Source: Cinnamomum chago
Lineage: Eukaryota; Streptophyta; Magnoliopsida; Laurales; Lauraceae
Assembly (NCBI GenBank): GCA_038049695.1
Contig: CP142457.1
Location: 56,974,501 to 57,038,500, forward strand
Direction: 5' to 3'
Length of the DNA: 64,000 bases
The notes beneath the pieces were generated by a model. The model saw only the letters and a program-made list of their open reading frames with translations, ran no database searches and was not told where the DNA came from. Shown in pieces: positions 24,401 to 34,893 of this stretch (positions within the stretch are counted from its first letter, which is position 1; every line of letters begins with the position of its first letter). The position numbers and the translations under genes were made by a program.

Positions 24401-24581
24401 GTCCTGACTTGTCTTTACAATGCAGATTGCAGATTATCTGCAAAGTGGATTAGCACAGCCTGATGAGTTTGCTCTCGGTTTGCACAATGAGTTTCAACCG
24501 ATTGATGGCCATGATATTGGACAGTTCCCAGGTTTGGAGTATAAAGAACAAGTAGCAGAAGTGCAGACATGCATTACGTAG
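18451..24581 (+). CDS. Plastid-type FAD/NAD(P)-binding oxidoreductase (renalase-like)
   Basis: Eight exons join in frame to 500 aa: 18451-18846, 19733-20002, 21250-21376, 21820-21881, 21977-22207, 22726-22847, 22951-23089 and 24426-24581 (stop TAG). The ATG at 18451 gives a Ser-rich, acid-poor N-terminus of about 80 residues with a basic stretch (KNNRRRPSRR), consistent with a chloroplast transit peptide. A Rossmann motif VAIIGGGMSGLLCALGLEKR at 104-123 and the second GG motif GMHGLGGRMG at 133-142 bind the FAD. GICGDWLLGSSLEAS near 425-439 is the C-terminal flavin-contact motif typical of renalase/amine-oxidase-like flavoproteins. The protein resembles Arabidopsis At3g04650, whose substrate I do not know to be established. 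A candidate poly(A) signal aataaa lies at 24804. Earlier ATG-like starts would add an untypical N-terminus. Confidence 0.92.
20562..21017. mobile_element. Non-autonomous hAT-type element in an oxidoreductase intron
   Basis: The element starts TAGGGGTGTGACT and ends ...AAGTTGCACTTCTA, whose reverse complement is TAGAAGTGCAACTT, giving degenerate inverted ends of the TAGGGGTG type common in plant hAT elements. The flanks carry ATCTCATG at 20554-20561 and ATCTCATT at 21018-21025, an 8-bp target duplication with one difference. The 456-bp interior, rich in tcaggtt/aacccaa motifs, has no coding capacity. It lies in the 1.2-kb intron between exons 2 and 3. Confidence 0.72.
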
Positions 24582-24924
24582 ACTCGAGGTTGGATCACGT
24601 GCAGAAGATTGTGCATTTTATGTAAGTTGAAATTTGTCTTGGTGTTTAATACAATGTGGTTTGTGTTCATCCATGATTCCATAATGTGCTGGATGATGAA
24701 GTTTCCGGGCCTTTGTATCATCTCCATCTAGATTGCTCCGTGAAGTAGATATGTGTGGTTTACTGGTTTCCATTATCCTGCAATTTGTATTTGGTTCCTC
24801 TTCAATAAAGGAATCATTACCATTAAAATAAAATTTCCGAGCAGACTTCATCATAGTTGAGTGGTGTTGGCACCTCGGTATCACACACATGCCTAGGGAT
24901 CGGTACTTAGGCCCTCAGGTTGAT
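24582..24924 (+). other. Oxidoreductase 3' region
   Basis: This is the probable 3' untranslated region, with candidate poly(A) signals aataaa at 24804 and an AAAATAAAA cluster near 24826. No other feature is seen before the hAT element. Confidence 0.55.
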
Positions 24925-24932
24925 AGTATCAC

Positions 24933-25829
24933 CAGTGGCGGACGGACATAGAGTGAGCTGGGGGCTGAAGCCCCCTCCATATTGGAAAAAAGCCCATAAG
25001 GGCCCTTAAGCCCAGCCCCCACTTAAAAATACCCCAAGTCCCCAGTCCCCCCACGTTCCCTTCCCTTTCCACTTTAACCTAAACAGTAAACCCCTGGCTA
25101 GTGCCTACCGACATCGGCATGAAGCCATCCCTCACTCCGGCAAGCGGCAGGGCAGGTACTCATCTATCTTACTCTCTCTCTCTCTCATTAGGTAAAAGAA
25201 GACAATGAAACGATGTTTGTTCTCTTGAAAAACAATGTTTGTTTTTCCTTGGAGCATGTTGGTTTGTGATTCCTTGATCCAAACAGGCATGCCATTGGAA
25301 CTCTCCAAACTAGTGGAGTGATGCTACCTGTGGTGGTCAGCACATACTAGGACAAAGTGGTGGTCAGCCCATGTCACCTTTTCCCACTTCAAGTTTTTAT
25401 ACTTTTATTTTTGTTCCCATTATTCCATATGTTAATAAAACCTCACGTAGGCTTTAAATGGTGATTATGACGTTGTTATATTTTGATGAAGATGATGATG
25501 TGGAATGGGCCCAATGGCAATGAGCTTGATTTTTTATGTGAGTTTGTTCCTAATTCCTATCAAGAAAAAAGTGGCTGTTGAATTTTGCTTTCAAAGTGGT
25601 TTTTGCGGTTGAGATCCTTTTTTAAAATTAGAAAATCTGTTTTGGAGAGACACCGGCCCGAATATTCTCTTTGCTGATATATGAAGGTTCTGACTTTGGC
25701 TAACATGTAAAGGTTTGTAAATGCAAGACATTTTCTCTTTTGCGACAGTTAAAGTTAAGAAATAGCAATTGGCCTTTTCAAGTGACTATCTTAAGCCCCC
25801 CCCAAGTCAAAATCCTGGGTCCGCCACTG
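24933..25829. mobile_element. Non-autonomous hAT element, 897 bp, with 8-bp target duplication
   Basis: Terminal inverted repeats begin CAGTGGCGGAC at the left and, in reverse complement, CAGTGGCGGACCCAGG at the right. The subterminal G/C-rich parts (gggggctgaagcccc; cttaagccccccc) also match loosely. The perfect 8-bp target duplication AGTATCAC lies at 24925-24932 and 25830-25837. CAGTGGCGGA ends with 8-bp duplications are characteristic of the Tip100-like branch of plant hAT transposons. The interior has no transposase frame. It therefore depends on an autonomous relative for movement. The intact ends and perfect duplication suggest a fairly young insertion. Confidence 0.9.
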
Positions 25830-26292
25830 AGTATCACTCTAGGCTAGCTAGAAGAAAAAAAGAAAAGAAAAACCCTTGTAGAATTTCTTATTCTTGCTGT
25901 TGTGTATGTGGACAGGGAGGTGAAAGCTATATCAAATCAGGATTCTGATTTGAGAGAGATGCTGTGTAGGTTGTTTGCGAAGTCTATCCAGAAGAAACTC
26001 CAAATATATTTATTGGCCATTGGGGCCTTGGCTGCAATCAAAAGGTTGGGTTCTCTTTTCTCACCTGAAAACCTTTAACTTGTTCTTCAAATGTTTGCAG
26101 TTTGGCAAATGCATTTGGTTCAAGATCCCCCAGAATCTCTGAAATGTTTGTATCACTTTTCAAATTCTTCATATTTTCAGGAAATCAGAGATTGTTTAGA
26201 TATTTTCAGGAATCTATAACAGGAGCCCACATCAAGCATAGTTGGAAGGTGGTGCTTGTTGCAAGCACAAGGTTGTGGTTTGAGTCGTGTTA

Positions 26293-26331
<39 letters not shown>

Positions 26332-27274
26332 TTCGTTGCTTCTTTCTTTTTCCCCTCTCCTGATTATTTCAATGACGGGGATGAAGGAATTACCATTTTG
26401 TGGACTCTTACTGATTCAAATCTCAACATTGCCATGTATCAGTTAGTTTTCCCCTGTGTCTCTTGTAAAGTACATGCTTGAAGGGGATTTCCTTCATCTT
26501 ATGTCTTTGATTCTGTGGAAGATTTATTTTGAACAATTGTCCCCCCCATGAGGTGTTTATTTGTTTAATCCATTGTTTATTATTAATTAAATCTGTCATT
26601 GTTAGTGGGTTCATCCTCATCCAATTGCATTCTTTGTAAGCCTTTAGGTGTAACAATAGTTTGGTAGCACTATGATCTTTTAAAATCACATCAGTCATCG
26701 GGTCCCTATACTTGTTTTCTGAAGTTTTTTGGTTATTATCATATTCTTCTGGTATTAATTTCTTATTAGATGGTTGTATAGGCTTACTAGCTCTTAAATT
26801 GAAAGAGTTTATTTTGGAAGCTATTAACACTGCAAGGACTTTGTGATTGTACTAGGAAATGCATAAAAGGGGCTCCTAATCTACAACAGCTACCACCTCC
26901 CTCAAACCTTCCTACTTCAAATAACGTCCACTCTTGCCCTCCATAAATCATAATTCCACTCAATAGCCATCCATTGTGAGATGCAGTTTTGAAAACTGAC
27001 GCCCTTCCACCCTTTCCTCTCCTTCAAAGCCAGCCCAAATGCTGGAGATGTTTATGTTCCTTACAAAACAGATTCGTGCCAGGGTTTTTACACCACCATG
27101 GCCCATAGGCTGCATCAATGTGCTCCATAATAAATCTTTGTCCAGTTAAAGAAATCACCTCCACAATTAAGCTATAGATAATTCACATTCCCCTCTACCA
27201 TTCATACATAAAGAGCAAGGTTAAAGAACTTCATTTGTAGTCCCTAAACATTGTAGGAAAGTAAATGTTTGGCA

Positions 27275-27516
27275 ACCAACGAGCTGTAGCTCAGGTGGCC
27301 AAGGACTCTGCGCCTTAAGAAGTGATGTCTTTTATTCGACACCTATCTCCGTTGGTCACTTCCCATGGTTTTACCTGGTGCATGTGAATAAGAGAGTTTG
27401 TATGTGCCCCCTGAGATTAGTTCTTGGCTGTCCAGAATTGAGCGGCTCTTGGGCTCAGGCCCAAAGGCTCCTGGACTGGGCTGGCCGGGAGATCCCCTCG
27501 ATTATAAAAAAAAAAG
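27275..27516 (+). mobile_element. tRNA-derived SINE with target duplication
   Basis: The head carries gctgtagctcaggtggcc, a good RNA polymerase III box A, and a weaker box-B-like ttattcgacacc. The element ends in an A-run (about 27506-27515). Flanks repeat AGTAAATGTTTGGCA (27260-27274) and AGTAAATGTTCAGCA (27517-27531), a 15-bp target duplication with two differences. The body differs from the other SINEs in the window. Confidence 0.78.
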
Positions 27517-27700
27517 AGTAAATGTTCAGCATCTGTAGAAATGCTTTTGCTATTTTCATGTGGAGTCCTTATAATGAGTTCACGAGTACTTTCTGCAAAT
27601 TGTGGGGGTTTATTCCCCCTATATAAAATGAGCATGTTTTTGCAAAATTGACCAATCTATAAGTATAGCATGATATTTTATTAAACACGTTATTCTTATG

Positions 27701-27852
27701 GGGAGGTGCTCCTATGAGAGACATCTCTCACCTTAAATGAGAGATTGGGTGGGGGCCCTCACATTTAAGTTGTTCGCATTGGATATGAATGTGAGGGCCC
27801 CTACTTTATCTCTCATATAAGGTGAGAGATATCTCTCATAGGAGTATCTCCC
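27701..27852. mobile_element. Foldback Mutator-type MITE, 152 bp
   Basis: The element begins GGGAGGTGCTCCTATGAGAG and ends as the inverse of GGGAGATACTCCTATGAGAG. The inverted similarity continues almost to the centre (ctctcaccttaaatgagaga; ggggccctcacatt), so the whole element can fold into one long hairpin. A perfect 9-bp target duplication ATTCTTATG flanks it at 27692-27700 and 27853-27861. Nine-base duplications and G-rich ends are the signature of Mutator-like elements. No coding capacity. Confidence 0.88.
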
Positions 27853-28923
27853 ATTCTTATGACGCTGTAAGGAAAAAGCTAAAAAAAAAAAAGTTTTTAG
27901 GTGGTAAAATTAGAGCCCATCCTGCACTACAGTTGGTAAGTTTTTTGTTTTTGGGTAGAAACAGTTGTTTGGTGTTAAACTGTCAAAAACATCAAGTTTA
28001 GCTGATTTGAGGCATTGTCACATATCAATAATAGCAGAGCAAGGAGTTCCAGATCCAAAAGGGACTGGGCGTATGAGGCTAATGTACACATGGCAACAAG
28101 CCCTAGTGCCGACCGACATTTATTCCTTGATGCCAATTTGTTCCAATTCTCAGTTGTAACTGCTGCTTTGTCAATTGCGGGAGAAACGAATGGGAACATT
28201 TTACAAATTCACATCACGGTCTTTCCACGTTCTTTCCACGTACCTTTCGCCCAGACACACTCACTTCTGCTCTACAAGTGTGTTCTAACCCACCACATTC
28301 ATCTGGCTTTGTTACCAAGCACAATGTTTAGGTAATAAATGGAGGATTTCACAAATAACTTGGAAAGCACTCCTCATCCGGCATCAAGAGAGAGCCCTCT
28401 AGTGACGAAAGTAAACCGCGGAACAGCCCTTGGGTGGGTGAGGAAAGGTGATTGTTCGGGTTCGAACCCTAGGCATCCCATTGGGGTCGGGGGCTGTTCT
28501 TGATGCAGCCTTGTCCGCATGGCACAAGGTAAAGTTCGATGATCCATTTGAGATATTGCATGCATGCTTTGAATGCCTTTCTCTTCCCACTTGGAAAAGG
28601 ATCTCCGGAGAGAGCAGGATCTCACTGTTACACAAACAGGCCCTAAAATTTCCTAAGAAATCCAAATGCAGAGACACACATCTCAAGAAGAAGTACAAAT
28701 GGCAAAACTCCTCCATAAAAGGTGAAATACCACTCCGGGCAACTGCAAGAACCATGAGGTAAGATGAAAACAAGGCTAATTCGGTTGCATACTAAAGTCT
28801 TTGCAATTGCCAAACCACTGGTAACTAAGTAGCAGGGCACTTCAATCTTCACAATATCCATCAGGATCTTCATACTATCAATCACGATCAATTCTCAGGC
28901 CTGTACTTCTAGACCAATGATCC

Positions 28924-28926
<3 letters not shown>

Positions 28927-28962
<36 letters not shown>
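28927..28962. repeat. GA microsatellite
   Basis: A run of roughly 18 GA dinucleotides lies between the MITE region and the MUSTANG gene's 3' side. Confidence 0.9.
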
Positions 28963-28966
<4 letters not shown>

Positions 28967-29428
28967 CCTATGCACAATGAAATTTCTTAATGTAGTGGGA
29001 ACCATTACATTCAGTTTAGTTCACAAATGCAAACAAAGAAATAAGATTGTGCAAAAATATAGAAAGCCAAATCATGAAGCAACTGCAAACTCATTCCCAC
29101 AAAACCACCAAATTTAAATTGGAAAATAATCAAAACAGAACAAATAAAAACCATTACGGTTAAAATACATTCACCACATTATGGAATTCAAAAGTCAAAA
29201 CAATGAAGAACTGCAAAGAGAACATGATCTTGGCATTATTGACATGGAATCTTGTCATTTAAGAAAGAAGATGATACAAACCTGAACATAACCTCAAATT
29301 ACAGGGAATGAAGAATTGCCTAGACATGCATGAAATTATACACGGTCTGCTACATTAGATAAACCTAGTTTTGCACAAGAAAGTTAAACAACCCAATCAT
29401 CTAAGGGAGAACTGTGAAGAGAAAAGAC

Positions 29429-31594
29429 CTAAATTGGAGCTGCACAAGTTGTTCTAAAATGCCCCGTCTGATTGCAACGGCTGCAATGCACAACTCGCTT
29501 TATTCGGCCACGGTCCTCTGCACGAACACGCTTCTTTCTTGGCCGTCCCGGTGGCCGAAGGGACTTGGGTGGATTTATAACAATTTCGATTTTATTGCCC
29601 CCATTTTGTGTTCCTTCAGACAACTCCTTCCAAAGGCTTCTATCTGGGACCGGATGTATCGTTTGTGAATAAGTCTTCCGATAAGTTGCAACAGTGAAAC
29701 AACTCTCAGTGAATCGATGGACATTCTGCCGACATGAAAGGAGTGCTGCAACAGCATGTGCACATGGCAACCCATAAAGCTGCCAACCACGACATAAACA
29801 GCAGCGATTGCGGATATCCACAATGTTTGTTCCTTCATGAGATATAACTTCAAATTCTGCTTCATTTGCACGAAGCACTTGATAGGTGCGCGCTCGTTCA
29901 AGGGCATCCAATACCCGTCTTTCAGCAGACGGCACAAGTATTGTTGTCCATTGCATGCTGGCCTCACGCCGTTCATTGAACCAAATCATTAACTGGCGAC
30001 GGATATTCTCCATCATCTGAATTATAGGAAGTCCAGAAGCTTCAAGTATCCAAGCATTCAATGACTCGACTATGTTTGCTGTCAGATGCCCAAACCGTTG
30101 GCCCTCAAAATAAGCCGTAGCCCAGAGACGTGGTGGTATGCGCCGAATCCAATAAGCAGCATCTTGTGAAATTTCTTCGATTTCAAGAATCTTGGCTTCA
30201 AATTCAATGACTGTGAGCGAATGAGCAGCTTCCCAGAGGAGGTTAACAAGCATCACATTATTGAACTCTTTGCGGAAGCTATCACTAAGGTGACGCATGC
30301 AGAACCCATGAAATGCAGTTGGAAAGTTTGCTTCCACTCCATCTATAATGCCTTTCTGCCTATCAGACAATATTGTGAGCCTTGGCATGTTCTCTGTATT
30401 AAGCTCAAGAAGGTTGTGCAGTTCAGATAAAAACCACATCCAATTTTCATCGCTTTCTTCATCAACCACCCCAAATGCCAAAGGGAACAGAGCTCCATCA
30501 CCATCAAAACCAGTAGCAAAAAGCAAGGTCCCAAGATACTTGCTTTTCAGAAGAGTTCTGTCAAGTCCAAGAAGTGGCCGGCATGCATTCACAAAACCAT
30601 ATATTGATGCATAGAAGGAAACAAACAGCCGCTGGAAGCAACTATCCATTGGACTGCCATAAACAGAGGCAATACTTCCTGGGTTTGTCCGTTTGACTTG
30701 GTCACAGTACTGCGGAAGAAGGCGATACCCTTCTTCAAACGACCCACGAAAGGCAGCCATGATTCTCTCTTTCCCTCGCCAGGCCTGCTTATACGACAAG
30801 GTGATCCCATGAACACGGTGAATCTCTTCCAAAATTTCCTTTGGTTTGTACTGAGGGTTCTCACGAAGGCGTTCCTCCACAGAATTCGCAACCCATTGGA
30901 CAGAAGCTTGCTGATGACCAAGATGGGCGATTCCCCCACAAGTATGGGCCTCATGAATGGTCCTAATTGTGAAGTTTGGGACCCCTGGGAGCTTCGCAGC
31001 ATGTATGCGCCATTTACAGTCCTTGTTGGCACATTTGGCAGTGAAGCGTGTCTTGTCTGACTTCACCGTCTGCATTTCGAAGCGAAGGGAAATGGCTGCA
31101 TCTCGCAATGCCCTTCGACAGCTCTTAACATCTGGAAATTCTTGCCCCACAGTCAACTCATGGATGGGCTGGACAGCAAGAGATCGGGCATGAAGAACAG
31201 GGGTGACTACATACTGGGGCTCTGCGATAGTCATATCCTGTTCGGCCTGGACATCTAGTTCCTGGCTCTGGTCGACAGTGATATCAAGGCTGGGGTCGTG
31301 GGCTAGCCCATGGCTATCTGAAACCGCCAATTCATGGCTTTCAGCCATGTCTAGCTGGGTATGTGCATCAAAATCATGTTCACGATCGACTTCATGGTTC
31401 TGACCCAGCCCCAGACCATCACTGTGATGATCATGGTGGCCATGGTCGTGGTGCGCTCGAGCTAGTTCATGAGCGTGTCCCATACCAAGTTCATGACCGT
31501 GGCCAAGACCCAACCGATGGTTCTGCCCCATGCCCTGATTCTGCCCAAGTGCTAAATCGTGTTTATTTCCGAGAATCAGATCATGATTAGCCAT
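29429..31594 (-). CDS. MUG: MUSTANG-type domesticated Mutator transposase, 721 aa
   Basis: A single uninterrupted frame of 721 codons. Residues 1-115 are a low-complexity Gly/His/Asp/Leu array (MANHDLILGN, then repeated GLGQNH and GHGHELG-like units). Residues about 145-220 are the MuDR N-terminal DNA-binding domain with Cys188-x4-Cys193 and a later HTCGG. Residues about 335-515 are the MULE transposase core, with plausible catalytic acids D345 (GLDRTLLK), D411 (LSDRQKG) and E510 (NIVESLNAW). A SWIM zinc finger follows (C599, C601, C611, H613), then an AT-hook-like PPGRPRKKR at 681-689 and a CCHC knuckle (C704, C707, H712, C717). The array, core and fingers fit the MUSTANG-A group, which lacks the PB1 domain of MUSTANG-B. 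MUSTANG genes are host genes, with roles reported in growth and flowering. No inverted ends flank it, which fits domestication. Confidence 0.92.
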   Translation of the reverse strand: MANHDLILGNKHDLALGQNQGMGQNHRLGLGHGHELGMGHAHELARAHHDHGHHDHHSDGLGLGQNHEVDREHDFDAHTQLDMAESHELAVSDSHGLAHDPSLDITVDQSQELDVQAEQDMTIAEPQYVVTPVLHARSLAVQPIHELTVGQEFPDVKSCRRALRDAAISLRFEMQTVKSDKTRFTAKCANKDCKWRIHAAKLPGVPNFTIRTIHEAHTCGGIAHLGHQQASVQWVANSVEERLRENPQYKPKEILEEIHRVHGITLSYKQAWRGKERIMAAFRGSFEEGYRLLPQYCDQVKRTNPGSIASVYGSPMDSCFQRLFVSFYASIYGFVNACRPLLGLDRTLLKSKYLGTLLFATGFDGDGALFPLAFGVVDEESDENWMWFLSELHNLLELNTENMPRLTILSDRQKGIIDGVEANFPTAFHGFCMRHLSDSFRKEFNNVMLVNLLWEAAHSLTVIEFEAKILEIEEISQDAAYWIRRIPPRLWATAYFEGQRFGHLTANIVESLNAWILEASGLPIIQMMENIRRQLMIWFNERREASMQWTTILVPSAERRVLDALERARTYQVLRANEAEFEVISHEGTNIVDIRNRCCLCRGWQLYGLPCAHAVAALLSCRQNVHRFTESCFTVATYRKTYSQTIHPVPDRSLWKELSEGTQNGGNKIEIVINPPKSLRPPGRPRKKRVRAEDRGRIKRVVHCSRCNQTGHFRTTCAAPI

Positions 31595-32640
<1,046 letters not shown>

Positions 32641-34893
32641 AGGATAGAAAAAAGAGGGCATTTACGTCATGATATAAAACTCACTTGTAGTTGTTTCCTT
32701 TCTACTTGTACTAATTTGTTCTATTTACGGAATCACCCCCTCTACATCTTGTTATTATGATTTGCCATTCTTATTTTTAGCTTTGTTTAGCTCTCTCATT
32801 GTTAAAAGTTTCTTGCACGTGTGACTCCCAAATTAGATTACCTAGTGAAAATCTAGAGTGTGATCTATGTTGATTAGTCACCATTCCCTTTGACTCACAA
32901 AGTTTTGCTGTCTTGTGTTAAATTTTACTAATAACTGTTTAGTCCTATGAACAATGGATGTCCATGGTAATGCCTTTGCTCACACGTGGATAACGCGATG
33001 ATTAGGATTAATGAATGATAAATGAGTTGATGTGAATTGGGTTTGAGTTGACCCACATGGTGTGCAAGTTGAGAGAGTATCTGATACTTTTAATATTCAT
33101 GGAGCCATCTCAACTCTACCTCACTAAATCTTCATAGGCTAAGTAGTGGGACTTTAGGATGCGTTTGCACAGTATCCTTTTTTTTTTTTTTTTTTTTATT
33201 GGAAATAGTGGGATTCATGTGTTGTTTTTGTTGCCGTTTGGTGCAGCCACAATTCGATCAGGAAAACCTCTTTTTCTGCTAGTTTTTTCTCTCTTTTCTT
33301 TCCCAAAAGGGAATTTAGATTTCATACCATCCCTGGTCGTACTTTGGTGCTATAGAAGAAAAAACACAGTTGTCTCTTCCACAACTCCTACACAGATGGC
33401 ATCTTAATCTTTGTTGTCCTCTGACTGATTGTTGAGTGCAAGAAATCTTTGTATTGAGCAAAAATTTGAGAAATTGATTTTCATTATTATTCCTCACCCT
33501 CTCTTGTTGTATATTATTATTATTATTATTATATATACCCTAGCTTAGGAGCTGAGACCAAAGAGAGCCCACACAAGTACCCACTTAAACCCCAGAGTGG
33601 GAAGAGAAGCCCACTCTCTCGCTTGTTAGAACAAACCACCACCTTAATGTTTTGCTTTCATTGTTCATTCACCCCATTTGCATTTCTAGCATGAATGAAG
33701 AGGTACCACTATTTAAAATCTATATCCTCATAGAAATCATGATGCCTCTCTTTATATGCCATTATGAATTTACCCCCCGCTTCCAATAGAACCATGACAT
33801 GACCATTATCCACCCTACTACCAGTATAATTGTTTGAACTTTCCTCAATATATGCCATTGTGGAGGACTACAAAGGGCTGAAGTTCATACTATTAAGGTT
33901 GTGGGCTAACCACATTACCAATTAAAAAAGAAAAAAAAAAAAAGGCTGAGTTCATATGAGCCCGGCAAGAAGTTGGCAAGCTTTTAAATCCTGACCCAAG
34001 CCAAATTTAATAAAAATGAACCATGCTGGCCTGTTAATCCATTAATATCAAGATCAAGCCCAGTCTCAAGTTTGCTCATTACGAATTCATCGCTCCATTT
34101 ACAGCTCCTTTGTAAAATTTGCTATAATTGGACATTCAACATTTGATGACAAGTGAAAAGAATTTTTAAATTGAAACTTCCTATCCTACTGCATACTGCA
34201 TATAGCTAACAGGCCTTAAAAATCTCATACCCTAGTTGGCTCATTTACTCATTCGGTCCTATTTAGAGGCCCAGATCTGGCCCATCAGCTTGATGCCTAT
34301 CCCTAAGTCTCCTATTCTCAGGCCAAGCCAAGCCCAAGGCCATTGCCACCCCTACTGGATTCCTATTAAGGAAATACCACCCACAGTGCCAATGCAGCAG
34401 GCTTCATTCAAACCAACAAAGTACTCTTCTGGACAGTATACAACTCTTTCATTCACAAAATCAGATAAACCAAGTGGATCCTGAAATAAAGTGCCCAATA
34501 AACCCCGTCTGCCAACTTCACCTGATTGTTGAATGCCCTTTTACAAGAATCCCTAGCAATGCAGAGCAAAAACACTGCAACAGAAAATAATTGCTGCAAA
34601 CGTCACAAAAATTACCAAGTTTGTCTATCACAAATTGAGGAATTTTTAACTTAGGCATCTTTGCTTGAATCTGAACTTTATCTTGAACTTTTGGTATCTA
34701 TTCCTTGAGTCATAACTTTACTGTCATGGCTCCATCTTTGTAATACCCATTGAAGCAGCCCACTTCTGAATACGGTTGCAGTTTCACAGAGATCAATCTT
34801 CAAGCCACCTGCGAGCCATCCCTATGCAAGTCACTCCGGGCAATGCAAGAATCACCCTCCAACTTCCTTCCATTAACATTTCGTTATTCTCAT
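32641..34893. other. Region between MUSTANG promoter and pfkB 3' end
   Basis: AT-rich DNA with a T-run at about 33178-33197, an ATT trinucleotide run near 33516-33531 and an A-run near 33929-33942. Near 34350 the text ccattgccacccct resembles the inverse of a hAT-type TAGGGGTGGCAATGG end, but no partner or target duplication was found. The last part is likely the pfkB 3' untranslated region. Confidence 0.5.

Larger units (their letters stand above)
25838..29428. other. Convergent intergenic region with small repeats
   Basis: This lies between the ends of the oxidoreductase (+) and the MUSTANG gene (-). It holds GA microsatellites (about 26298-26326 and 28927-28962), a SINE at 27275-27516 and a Mutator-type MITE at 27701-27852. 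The last few hundred bases should include the MUSTANG 3' untranslated region. Open frames at 28.0-28.9 kb overlap on both strands with no domain or splice pattern and were not called. Confidence 0.6.

Noticed and set aside
28399-28773. Overlapping open frames on both strands with a ggttcgaaccc motif
   Set aside because: The motif resembles RNA polymerase III box B, but no box A, tail, cloverleaf or target duplication was found, so neither a tRNA gene nor a SINE is supported, and the frames overlap with no domain.
33950-34360. hAT element ending in gccattgccacccct
   Set aside because: Only one plausible end was seen; no opposite end or 8-bp duplication was found.
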